A stretch of DNA of 57,537 nt from Bryobacterales bacterium (GTDB lineage: Bacteria; Acidobacteriota; Terriglobia; Bryobacterales; UBA6623). The stretch spans positions 1 through 57,537 of the forward strand of contig JAPPMG010000103.1 of NCBI GenBank assembly GCA_028819215.1, written 5' to 3'. Position numbers and translations under genes: made by a program. Shown piece by piece: positions 17,656 through 25,598 of this stretch. The first letter of the stretch is position 1. The number at the start of each line of letters is the position of its first letter. The notes beneath the pieces are model-generated. The model was not told where the DNA came from and searched no databases. It worked only from the letters and a program-made list of their open reading frames with translations.

Positions 17656-19098
17656 TCACCGGCGTCTGAGCCAGCCTCGAGGGTTGCTCTCGTTTGCCTC
17701 GTTCATGTCTCGTACCATCCGCTCGAGTTCCGCCCGCTCGCGAGGAAATCGCGCAGACACGTCGTAGGATTCGGCCGGGTCCAGACTGAGATCGAACAGG
17801 AACGGCCCGTGCTTGGCGATCCAGTAGGCGCTGTTCTCGCTTCGGTGTCTGCCGATGTACTTGAGGTCGCCCGTACTTCGAACCCCGGCAAACTCCCCGC
17901 CTCGGACAAAGAAGAGCGGCCTCTCGGGAACAGCCTCGGCTGCGCCTCTCAGCAGCGGTGAGAGATCCGCGCCGTCGACGATTCGATCGGTGGGTGTGGG
18001 CAGCCCTGCCACGCTGAGGAATGTCGGAAACAGGTCGATGTTCATGGCCGGGGCATCGTCCACGCGGGAGCTTGGAATGGTTCCCGGCCAAGATGCAATG
18101 AAGGGCACGATCTGGCCTCCGTCGAAGCTGTTCGCTTTCCTGCCTCGATGCGCGCCGGGAGAACCCTCGTGCCAGGGGCCGTTGTCGCTGGTGAACACGA
18201 ACAGCGTATCCTCGAGCAGGTCCCGCTCCGCCAGTCTGGCGCGGATTTCGCCCACGCTCCAGTCCAGCTCTTCCACGCAGTCGCCGTAGGAGCCGGCATC
18301 GGACTGCCCCGCGAATCGTTCGCTGGCATGGACCGGAACGTGGGGGAACGGAGATGCGTAGTAGACGAAGAACGGCCCGTCGGAAGCGCGGTCAATGAAG
18401 CCGAGGACCTCTTCGGTCAGCGTCCGGGTCAGCTGCGTCTGGTCGACCGGCGCCTCGATTGCCACGTCTTCATTGCGGTACATGGCGTAGGGCTCCATGT
18501 CGTTGGAGTAGTAGCTGCCAAAGAAGTAGTCGAAGCCCTTCTCAGTCGGGAGATGGGGGCTGCGGTCACCCAAGTGCCACTTGCCGAACATGCCGGTCTG
18601 GTAGCCTCCGGCTCGCAGCGCTTCTGCGACGGTGATTTCGTCCGGTGCAATACCGCGTATGCCGTGAGGGAACGTGAACGTGTTCACGGCAAGCCCCATC
18701 GCAGTTCCTGACGGGAAGAAGACCGAATGCATGAATCCACGAGTGGGATAGCGACCTGTCAGGCAGCTGAACCGCGAAGGGGTGCAGACGGGACTCGCGG
18801 CGTAGAAGTTGGAAAGGCTGACTCCGTCACGAGCGAGAGCATCCAGATGTGGCGTCCGTATGGCCTTCGAACCATAGCTCGCGATGTCCCCGTAGCCTAG
18901 ATCGTCAGCGAACACCAACACGATGTTCGGAGCCGTAGGCGCAGCATTGCCGCTCAACCCCGCCAAATACTCGCTGTGCTGGTCGACCCGGATGTCGGGA
19001 TCGCCCCTGGCGATCCACCAAGCCCAGACGAGGGGAACCATCGCCAGGGCCACCAGCAGACACGCCACAATCAGGGTCCATCGAAGAAGCGATCGCAT
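17656..19098 (-). CDS. Membrane-anchored sulfatase
   Basis: 480 residues from the ATG at 19098, giving an N-terminal membrane anchor or uncleaved signal (residues 7-29) followed by the periplasmic domain. APNIVLVFADDLGYGD carries metal-binding aspartates. CTPSRFSCLTGRYPTRG is the formylglycine signature, with modified Cys105. MFGKWHLGD, TSDNGPWHEGSPGAHRGRK and a C-terminal subdomain complete the family. Closest in layout to arylsulfatase A / sulfatase S1 enzymes. Converges on sulfatase 1. The 3' gap contains a short minus-strand open stretch (about 17552-17670) without known similarity. Confidence 0.9.
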   Translation of the reverse strand: MRSLLRWTLIVACLLVALAMVPLVWAWWIARGDPDIRVDQHSEYLAGLSGNAAPTAPNIVLVFADDLGYGDIASYGSKAIRTPHLDALARDGVSLSNFYAASPVCTPSRFSCLTGRYPTRGFMHSVFFPSGTAMGLAVNTFTFPHGIRGIAPDEITVAEALRAGGYQTGMFGKWHLGDRSPHLPTEKGFDYFFGSYYSNDMEPYAMYRNEDVAIEAPVDQTQLTRTLTEEVLGFIDRASDGPFFVYYASPFPHVPVHASERFAGQSDAGSYGDCVEELDWSVGEIRARLAERDLLEDTLFVFTSDNGPWHEGSPGAHRGRKANSFDGGQIVPFIASWPGTIPSSRVDDAPAMNIDLFPTFLSVAGLPTPTDRIVDGADLSPLLRGAAEAVPERPLFFVRGGEFAGVRSTGDLKYIGRHRSENSAYWIAKHGPFLFDLSLDPAESYDVSARFPRERAELERMVRDMNEANESNPRGWLRRR

Positions 19099-19259
19099 AT
19101 TCGGTCCTTGGACTAGGTTACGTGTGAACAGGATGGCCATGAAGGGGTCCCCGTCGTGGCCGGCCCCCGATGCACTGCCCTAGCGAGGCCGAAATGCTCC
19201 ACCAAACAACCCAGATCGTCTGGTTGCGAACGCATCATTGATCGAGCAGGGCCGAGGCC

Positions 19260-19664
19260 TCAGCCAAGTGTCGATGGGACCCGCTCGACACGCAAGGGTG
19301 TGTGCCGTGCAAGCGTGTCAAAGTCGGTATCGCAGTGCAGAATGGGCAGGTCAGCTCGGATGGCTAGCGCACCAATAAGACAACCGATGAGAACGCGAAC
19401 GGTCTCGCCGCGACTGCGGCACAGCCCATAGATCGCGGCCGCATGATCGTAGTCTCCGGGCCGTATCGGAACGAGTGCGGCGCTTGCGACGAGTCGTCGG
19501 AGATCACGCTGGCGCGGCTCGCTGCGGGCTCCAGCTAGGAGTTCCATGCGAACGGTATCGGATGGCGCAATATCAGCGCCGAGCGACTCTCCGACTCGAA
19601 TGCATGTCGGCGATCGGGTGTCGCGGAGCTACTCCACCCAAGCGGAGGTGTCAACGAGGAGCAC
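19260..19664 (-). pseudogene. vapC: VapC PIN-domain toxin with nonsense codon and lost catalytic Asp
   Basis: A GTG at 19664 starts VLLVDTSAWVE, the first PIN motif, then TAG at 19629-19631 interrupts codon 12. The same frame continues to 19260 with no other stop (134 codons in total), giving MELLAGARSE, the middle helices and LPILHCDTDFDTLA. The third conserved acid, normally the Asp of a DCLIAALA-type motif, is Gly here (LIGCLIGALAI). Two independent lesions argue for true decay rather than sequencing error. PIN toxins are Mg-dependent RNases. The start overlaps the vapB 3' end by 14 bases, as in functional vapBC operons. Confidence 0.85.
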
Positions 19665-19860
19665 TCACGTGCCCGCGCATCTTGTCGAGATCGCCGTCCC
19701 AACCGGATCCGCGCACTTGGCGGGCTTCATCGAGGCTCAATGGCTCCGATGCCAGCGAGCGCAAGGCGAAATTGATGGCTTCCCGCTTGGTTGCCATGCT
19801 GTACTGCCTCATGACCGCTGCACAGGCTTCGTCGTCGACATCCACGTTGGTGCACGCCAT
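19651..19860 (-). CDS. vapB: VapB-type antitoxin
   Basis: 69 residues from the ATG at 19860 (MACTNVDVDDEA); 13 more upstream codons are open but unlike the family. The N-terminal dimerising strand and helix (TNVDVDDEACAAVM, ATKREAINFALRSL) form a ribbon-helix-helix/VapB DNA-binding domain. The end GSGWDGDLDKMRG is the typical toxin-binding tail that caps the PIN active site. The frame is intact although its vapC partner is broken, so it may persist as an orphan antitoxin or autorepressor. Confidence 0.85.
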   Translation of the reverse strand: MACTNVDVDDEACAAVMRQYSMATKREAINFALRSLASEPLSLDEARQVRGSGWDGDLDKMRGHVSAPR

Positions 19861-20263
19861 ACACCGATGATGCGCGACGACCGTGCCCGATGCTTGCACG
19901 CCGCCACGAGACTAATAGCGTTCTGTTGCTGCCGCATAGGATCTGCCGAGACGCCGAACGCGGCCGGCCTTGCCTGTGCTAACACGGCAGCTAGGAGGCG
20001 GGCCAACCGTCCTGCTGTGCGAGAGATCTCAAGGGGTCGCCGGCTCTGATTTGGTCGACCCGGTTCTACGAGGGCCCCGTGCCCTCTCGGTCTGGCCGGG
20101 CTGATTCATCATTGGCGGCTGCCTCAACATGAGACTGGCCGGCGCTGGCGACGCTGCCGGACCGAGCTTGACGCCTGAATCACTCGCCCCGGAGTGCTGT
20201 CTTAGAAAGTAGCTGCGTCGCCCGCTCGTCGGGAACTCGGCATGCTCTCTGATGGGTCCCGGC
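19861..20263. other. Intergenic region with a small hairpin
   Basis: No gene recognised. A perfect 6-bp stem GAGGGC/GCCCTC with a 5-base loop lies at about 20070-20086, without a T-run. The region separates the Kelch-symporter 3' end from vapB. Confidence 0.35.
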
Positions 20264-22678
20264 TCATGCTCTTGATGGCCGATAGAACGGGCTGGTCGCA
20301 AGCGCGACGAGGACGCAGCTCATGATTCCTACTGCGCCGTAGAGGAAGAAGTGCAGGTCGGTGTGCTGCTGGACCCAGTACAGGATGAACACACTTGCCA
20401 CAGCGCCGGTCATCGCTCCGGCACCGTTCGCGCTGCGGAAGAAGATGCCCAACGCGAACAGCCCGGCCAAGCCTCCCCCAAGCAGCCCCATCATGCCTTG
20501 GAAGGTGTCCCAGAGCGAGCCAATGTCGAACGTGGCCAGGGCGATCGAGGTGGCTGTTGCCAGGACGCCCAGACCAGCCGTGAGCAAGCGAGCTAAGAAT
20601 AGCCTGCGCGAATCGGAAGCAGAAGGCCGGAAGCGCACGTAGAAATCCGTGACTAGGGCCGCCGAAACGCTGTTGAGGCTGCTGTCCAGAGTCGACATCG
20701 AGGCCGCGAACACGGCTGCGATGAGCAGGCCCGCGATTCCAACCGGCAGCTGCTGCGCGATGAACAGCGGGAAGATAGAGTCGGTCGGCAGAGTAGGGTT
20801 GAGCAGCTCGGGGTTGGAGCGGTAGAACGCCCACATGCCCGTGCCCAGCAGGAACAGCGTCAGCGTGGAGGGCAGCAACAGAGCAGCGTTCGTCCAGATC
20901 GACTTGGCGGCGGCCTTCTCGTCCTTGGTCGTGAAGTAGCGTTGCACAACCGCCTGATCGGACGTATAGGGCACGAGATTGAGGAAGAAGTTTCCGACGA
21001 TCACAACCCAAACCGCGGTCGTGGTCCAATCCCATGTCCAATTGAACATGTGGAACTTGTCGTACTCGATGCCTTCGGACACGATGGCCGCGAGGCCGCC
21101 ATCGGTCTTGAAGAGCAGGATCACTAGGCTCAGCAGTGCCCCGCCGTACAGCACGAATACCTGCACCACGTCCGTCCAGATGACGGCCTTGATGCCTCCC
21201 ATGACGGTGTAGAGGGTGGCCAGCACGCCCATGAGCACGATGCAGGTGTAAACGCCGATCCCTGTGACGGTGGAGAGGGCGATGGCGGGCAGGAATAGCA
21301 CGATTGCCATTCGGCCCAGCTGGTAGAGCACGAACGAAACGCTTGCATACATGCGGACGGGCAGATTGAAGCGTTTCTCGAGGTACTCGTAAGCGCTGGT
21401 CATCTTTGCCCGTCGGAAGTGCGGCAGATAGAAGAACACCACCGGAAAGGCGACCATGATGATCGTCATTTGCAGCAGGAAGTAGACCCAATCGGTGGAG
21501 TAAACCTTCGCGGGCACGGCCATGAAGCTGATCGATGAGAGCTGCGTGCCGAAAATCGACAGGCCGGTCGCCCACCACGGCATCCGCCTGCCGGCAAGGA
21601 AGAAGTCCTCGGTGCCGGATCCTTGGCGCGCGAAATACAGGCCCATCATCACCAGCACGCCGAAGTATGCGATCAGCGTGACGTAGTCGATGATCGAGAA
21701 GCCAGTCGACGGTGGCTGGATTCTCGCCGATTGGATCCTATTGCCTGATTGCTCCACTCCAAGATCTCGACCAGTGAAGACCAGGCTCTCGCCCCACGTT
21801 GCGGCGCTCTCTCCGCTGAGCCTTGCCGGGAGGATCCCTAAGTCGACCCACGTGTCGGTAACTGAGTGGTATGCCAAGATACTCGTGCCGCTCCCTGCGG
21901 CCGTTCGTAGGGCGATGTGGGTGGGCCCGACCGGCAGTGCGGCAGTCGGCAACGCCGGGCTTGGCAGGTCGGCAATCGGAGTCCATCCCGATCCAGCGGT
22001 GTAGCGGTATGCGTGCTGTTGGCCCTGTGGGCCGTCTTGTTGTGCCAGCGGAGTGCCCCCGAACAAGAACAACGCTCCATCCTGCGCCGCTAGCACGGGA
22101 AATTCGCAGACGTTGGCGGGGGGCGCGGGCGCGGCCAGCCATTCCGGATCCTCCGCGTTCAGGTCCAACATCCACATGGACGCGGGTTGGCTGGCCGGTG
22201 TATCCACGGAAGTCGCAGAGACTACGTACAGGACACCGTCAAGCATGGCCGCGTCGCTGTCTGAAGCGCGAGCAGGGAGATCGGGCAGTGGGTCGTACGA
22301 CAGCTCTTCGCCTTTGAGGCTGACACGGAATGCGGATTCCCGACCGGCCTCGTTGCTTGGGGATGAACCGCCAACGAAGAACGCGGATTCGCCATCCGTC
22401 ACTGCCGCGCCGAATGAGGCCGGTTCGGGCAGGGGAGTGGTCTCACGCCAGCCGGCATCTGGTGCGTCCAATACCCAAGCGTCGCGGAGCGCCGGACCGC
22501 CTTCGTCCAACCTCCCTCCGGCGATTACCAGACGTCCGCCGACTTCTACCACGAACGCTCCTTGGGCAGGACTGTGGGCTGTTGGAACGGGTAGCTCCGT
22601 CCACTGCAGCGCGCTGCCTTCGGCCGCGTCAAGCGCGCATGCGGCCAACAAGGCCGTCAGCGCGAGTTTCAATCGCAT
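20264..22678 (-). CDS. Kelch-repeat / sodium:solute symporter fusion
   Basis: 804 residues from the ATG at 22678, which begins a signal peptide (MRLKLALTALLAACALDAAE). Residues 25-330 contain Kelch blades (LVIAGGRLDEGG, AFFVGGSSPS, LYVVSATSV, LFLFGGTPL). Residues 350-800 are a sodium:solute symporter with about 13 helices, including RRMPWWATGLSIFGTQLSS, the sodium-site region SFMAVPAKVY, and ASMSTLDSSLNSVSAA. The propeller faces the periplasm and may bind or process the substrate, as NanM-like Kelch proteins do for sialic acid. Substrate is probably a sugar acid or sialic-acid-like compound. Starts 22 bases after the MATE gene. Confidence 0.88.
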   Translation of the reverse strand: MRLKLALTALLAACALDAAEGSALQWTELPVPTAHSPAQGAFVVEVGGRLVIAGGRLDEGGPALRDAWVLDAPDAGWRETTPLPEPASFGAAVTDGESAFFVGGSSPSNEAGRESAFRVSLKGEELSYDPLPDLPARASDSDAAMLDGVLYVVSATSVDTPASQPASMWMLDLNAEDPEWLAAPAPPANVCEFPVLAAQDGALFLFGGTPLAQQDGPQGQQHAYRYTAGSGWTPIADLPSPALPTAALPVGPTHIALRTAAGSGTSILAYHSVTDTWVDLGILPARLSGESAATWGESLVFTGRDLGVEQSGNRIQSARIQPPSTGFSIIDYVTLIAYFGVLVMMGLYFARQGSGTEDFFLAGRRMPWWATGLSIFGTQLSSISFMAVPAKVYSTDWVYFLLQMTIIMVAFPVVFFYLPHFRRAKMTSAYEYLEKRFNLPVRMYASVSFVLYQLGRMAIVLFLPAIALSTVTGIGVYTCIVLMGVLATLYTVMGGIKAVIWTDVVQVFVLYGGALLSLVILLFKTDGGLAAIVSEGIEYDKFHMFNWTWDWTTTAVWVVIVGNFFLNLVPYTSDQAVVQRYFTTKDEKAAAKSIWTNAALLLPSTLTLFLLGTGMWAFYRSNPELLNPTLPTDSIFPLFIAQQLPVGIAGLLIAAVFAASMSTLDSSLNSVSAALVTDFYVRFRPSASDSRRLFLARLLTAGLGVLATATSIALATFDIGSLWDTFQGMMGLLGGGLAGLFALGIFFRSANGAGAMTGAVASVFILYWVQQHTDLHFFLYGAVGIMSCVLVALATSPFYRPSRA

Positions 22679-22700
22679 GGGGCGGGTCTCGAGTACATGG

Positions 22701-24134
22701 CTAGACCTTGTGTTCCTTCCAACTGCCGCGGCGGAACAAGACGTAACCGATGATCGCCCAGGTAGCACCGGAGATCACCACAGCTGCGTACACCCCAGCC
22801 ACGCCAAAGCCGAACGGCTTCGCCAGAGCGTAGCCCAGCGGAAGTTGCCAGCACCAGTAGCATAGGAAGTTAACCCAAGCGGGCGTGGCGGTATCGCCTG
22901 CGCCGTTGAACGCCTGCCCGAAGACCATCGAGAAGCCGCCAAATATATATCCGGCGCTGAGGATCTTCAGGCTCTGGACGCCGTTGCTGACGACCTCGGC
23001 GTCGGTGGTGAAGACTCTCACGAGGGGATCCGCGAATTGCCAGAACACTAGGCTGATCACGCTCAACATGGCGAAGTTGACGAAACCGGTCAAGATCACA
23101 GCCCTTTCAGCCCTCTCCGGGCGCCTAGCGCCGAGGTTCTGGCCAACCAGCGTTGCCGTCGCGTTGCTGACGCCCCACGACGGCAGGATCGCTACGTGAA
23201 TCAGGCGGAGCGCTAAGGTGTAGCCCGCAAGCACCGTCCCGCCGAACAAGGCGATGATGCGCGTCAGCCCCAGCCAGGCTGCCGTTGCGACGAAGAACTG
23301 CACCATGCCCGTGACGGAGATCCGCAGTAGGCTCCAGAAAACCGGACCGTCCCAGCGCATCGATGCGCGCGAGATCGATACCTTGCGGCGCCCGCCAAAC
23401 AGCACCGCTAGCTGGTAGACCACTCCTATGCCCCGGCCCAGCGTGGTCGCTAGAGCCGCGCCCGCCAGCCCAAGCTCGGGAAACGGCCCGATGCCGAAAA
23501 TGAGCAGCGGATCAAGCGCGATGTTGAGAAGATTGGCCAGCCAGAGAGCCCGCATCGCGGTGACGGCATCACCTGACCCCCGGAAGATCGCGTTGTTGAG
23601 GAACAGCAGGAAGATCGTCACCGAGCCGGCAAAGAGCACGGCGGTGTATCGGTAGCCCGCTTCAATTTCCGGGCTCGCGCCCATCCAGCGCAGCAGAGCG
23701 GGAGCTAGCAAGTAGCCCGCCAAGCTCACGGGCGCTGCGCCCATGACTCCGGCGAGAATCGCTTGCCAGGCGGCCAATCCGGCGGCTTCTGGATCGCCCT
23801 CGCCGATTCTGCGCGCCACCGTCGCTGTGGTGCCCATGGACAGCCCCATGACGATCGCGAAGACCATGATGATCACGGATCCGGTCAGCCCCACGGCGGC
23901 GATGGCTGGCGGGCCGAGCTTGCCCACGAAGTAGATGTCGACGAGCCCGAACGTCGACTCCATGACAAGCTCGAGCATCATCGGGATCGCCAATAGGACG
24001 ATGGCCCGTGGTAAGGGGACGCGGGTGTAGTCTTCGCGGGAGCCGCGAATCGCGTCCGGGACCGCACGCCAGAGGGACTGATCGGCCTTGTCCGGGGCTG
24101 TCCCAGTCCCGCCGGGCCTCTCGTTCTCTAGCAT
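22701..24134 (-). CDS. MATE-family multidrug/cation exporter
   Basis: 477 residues with 12 predicted helices and an internal two-fold repeat. The N-lobe begins RAIVLLAIPMMLELVMES, and conserved loops GAGDTATPAWVNF and GSGDAVTAMRALW mark equivalent positions in the two halves. MATE proteins use sodium or proton gradients to export organic cations or metabolites. The 45-residue N-terminal extension before helix 1 is long and charged. Followed 22 bases later by the Kelch-symporter, suggesting co-transcription of an exporter and an importer. Confidence 0.9.
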   Translation of the reverse strand: MLENERPGGTGTAPDKADQSLWRAVPDAIRGSREDYTRVPLPRAIVLLAIPMMLELVMESTFGLVDIYFVGKLGPPAIAAVGLTGSVIIMVFAIVMGLSMGTTATVARRIGEGDPEAAGLAAWQAILAGVMGAAPVSLAGYLLAPALLRWMGASPEIEAGYRYTAVLFAGSVTIFLLFLNNAIFRGSGDAVTAMRALWLANLLNIALDPLLIFGIGPFPELGLAGAALATTLGRGIGVVYQLAVLFGGRRKVSISRASMRWDGPVFWSLLRISVTGMVQFFVATAAWLGLTRIIALFGGTVLAGYTLALRLIHVAILPSWGVSNATATLVGQNLGARRPERAERAVILTGFVNFAMLSVISLVFWQFADPLVRVFTTDAEVVSNGVQSLKILSAGYIFGGFSMVFGQAFNGAGDTATPAWVNFLCYWCWQLPLGYALAKPFGFGVAGVYAAVVISGATWAIIGYVLFRRGSWKEHKV

Positions 24135-24221
24135 GCGGAAATCGGCGGCCTCGGCGCTGGGCGGCTCAAGGTTCTAATTCTCACACAGCCCCCCGGACGC
24201 CGATCTCCGGCGGGACTGCGG

Positions 24222-25598
24222 CTAGTCCGCGAGTGCCTCGGCGCGGATACCGAGGGCGCGCATCTTCCGGTGCAGGTTGCTGCGCTCCATTCCCAGCGCT
24301 GCCGCAGCGCGCGTGACATTGCCTTCCATCGCGGCGAGCGTGCGCTCGACATAATCTCGCTCGTACGCCGTGCGGGCTTCCTTGAGGCTGGCAAACCCTA
24401 GCGAGGCTGGCTGCCTCGACTGGTGCCGGCGGTTCGAGGTGGGAAGGTCGGCCGCGCCGACATCTTCGCGGTCGTGCAGGATCGCGATCCGCTCCATCAG
24501 GTTGCGTAGCTCGCGCACGTTTCCCGGCCAGACGTGGGCAGAAAGGGCCTGCAGCGCTGATGGCAGCAGGCGCTTCGGCTTGCGGCCGTAGGAGCGCGAG
24601 AACTCGTTCAGGAAGGCTTCGGCCAGCACTGGGATGTCCTCGGCGCGGTCCCTGAGGGGAGGCACGTAGAACGGCACGACGTTGAGCCGGTAAAAGAGGT
24701 CCTCCCGGAAATTTCCGTTCGCGATCTCATCCTCTAGGTTCTTGTTCGTTGCGGCGATCACGCGGGCGTCCACCTGCACCGTCTGGCCGGACCCGACTGG
24801 ATCGAAGCGCTGCTCCTCGATGACGCTCAGCACCTTGGCCTGGGTCTTCAGGCTCATGTCGCCCACCTCGTCAAGAAACAGGGTGCCGCCGTCTGCCAGG
24901 TGGAACTTCCCGGCCTTGGCCGCGAGCGCGGCCGGGAAGGCGCCCTTGACGTGCCCGAACAATTCGCTCTCGATCAGGTCTTCCGGGATGGTCGCGCAAT
25001 TGACCTCGACGAACCTCGCTGACGAGCGCTGGCTGCGGGCGTGGATGGCATGGGCCACCAGTTCCTTGCCCGTGCCGCTCTCGCCGAAGATCAGCACCCG
25101 ACCGTTGGTCGGGGCCATCACCTCGATCTGCTGCCTCACGGCCTTCATGGGGACGCTATCGCCGAGGATGCGGTACCTGTGGTCCACCTCAGCCCGCAGC
25201 GAGGAATTCTCGGAGAGCAAGTTGCGATGCTCAAGGGCGTTGCGCACGGCCACGCTGACCTTGGCCACCGAGAGGGGCTTTTCGAGGAAATCGTGCGCTC
25301 CGAGCTTGGTTGCCCGAACCGCGCTCTCGACGCTGCCATGGCCGGAGATCATCACCACGACCGGCTTTCGGGCCATGTCGTCGTCCCGGATCCGTTCCAG
25401 CGTTTCCAGGCCGTCAATTCCGGGCAGCCAGATGTCAAGCAACACCACGGCATATGCCCCGGACGAGAGCATCTCCAAGCAGCGCTCCCCGCTGTCGGCC
25501 ACTTCGACCGCGTAGCCCTCGTCCTCAAGCACGCCTGTCAGCATCTCGCGGATACCGGCCTCGTCATCCACGACCAAGACGCGTCCGGGCGCGCTCAT
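24222..25598 (-). CDS. ntrX: NtrX-like response regulator with altered GAFTGA loop
   Basis: 458 residues: receiver (5-120; phospho-acceptor Asp55 in VLLDIWLPG, Lys107 in EKPLS), AAA+ sigma-54 interaction domain (140-380; Walker A GESGTGKE at 172-179, Walker B GTLFLDE), and a Fis-type helix-turn-helix (410-455, GNVTRAAAALGMERSNLHRK). The sigma-54-contacting GAFTGA loop reads GAFPAA at 219-224, so two of six residues differ, including the key Thr. The regulator may not drive sigma-54 transcription and could act by DNA binding alone. Its start overlaps the stop of the NtrY-like kinase gene (ATGA). Confidence 0.9.
   Translation of the reverse strand: MSAPGRVLVVDDEAGIREMLTGVLEDEGYAVEVADSGERCLEMLSSGAYAVVLLDIWLPGIDGLETLERIRDDDMARKPVVVMISGHGSVESAVRATKLGAHDFLEKPLSVAKVSVAVRNALEHRNLLSENSSLRAEVDHRYRILGDSVPMKAVRQQIEVMAPTNGRVLIFGESGTGKELVAHAIHARSQRSSARFVEVNCATIPEDLIESELFGHVKGAFPAALAAKAGKFHLADGGTLFLDEVGDMSLKTQAKVLSVIEEQRFDPVGSGQTVQVDARVIAATNKNLEDEIANGNFREDLFYRLNVVPFYVPPLRDRAEDIPVLAEAFLNEFSRSYGRKPKRLLPSALQALSAHVWPGNVRELRNLMERIAILHDREDVGAADLPTSNRRHQSRQPASLGFASLKEARTAYERDYVERTLAAMEGNVTRAAAALGMERSNLHRKMRALGIRAEALAD

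Noticed and set aside
17552..17670. Minus-strand stretch LSAFAAGRYGAAIELAEDPW after sulfatase 2
   Set aside because: Reads like coding sequence but has no start of its own, no family match I recognise, and is out of frame with the sulfatase.
20202..21578. 458-codon minus-strand frame inside the Kelch-symporter
   Set aside because: Same-strand shadow frame with His/Arg-rich nonsense; the symporter frame has all transmembrane motifs.
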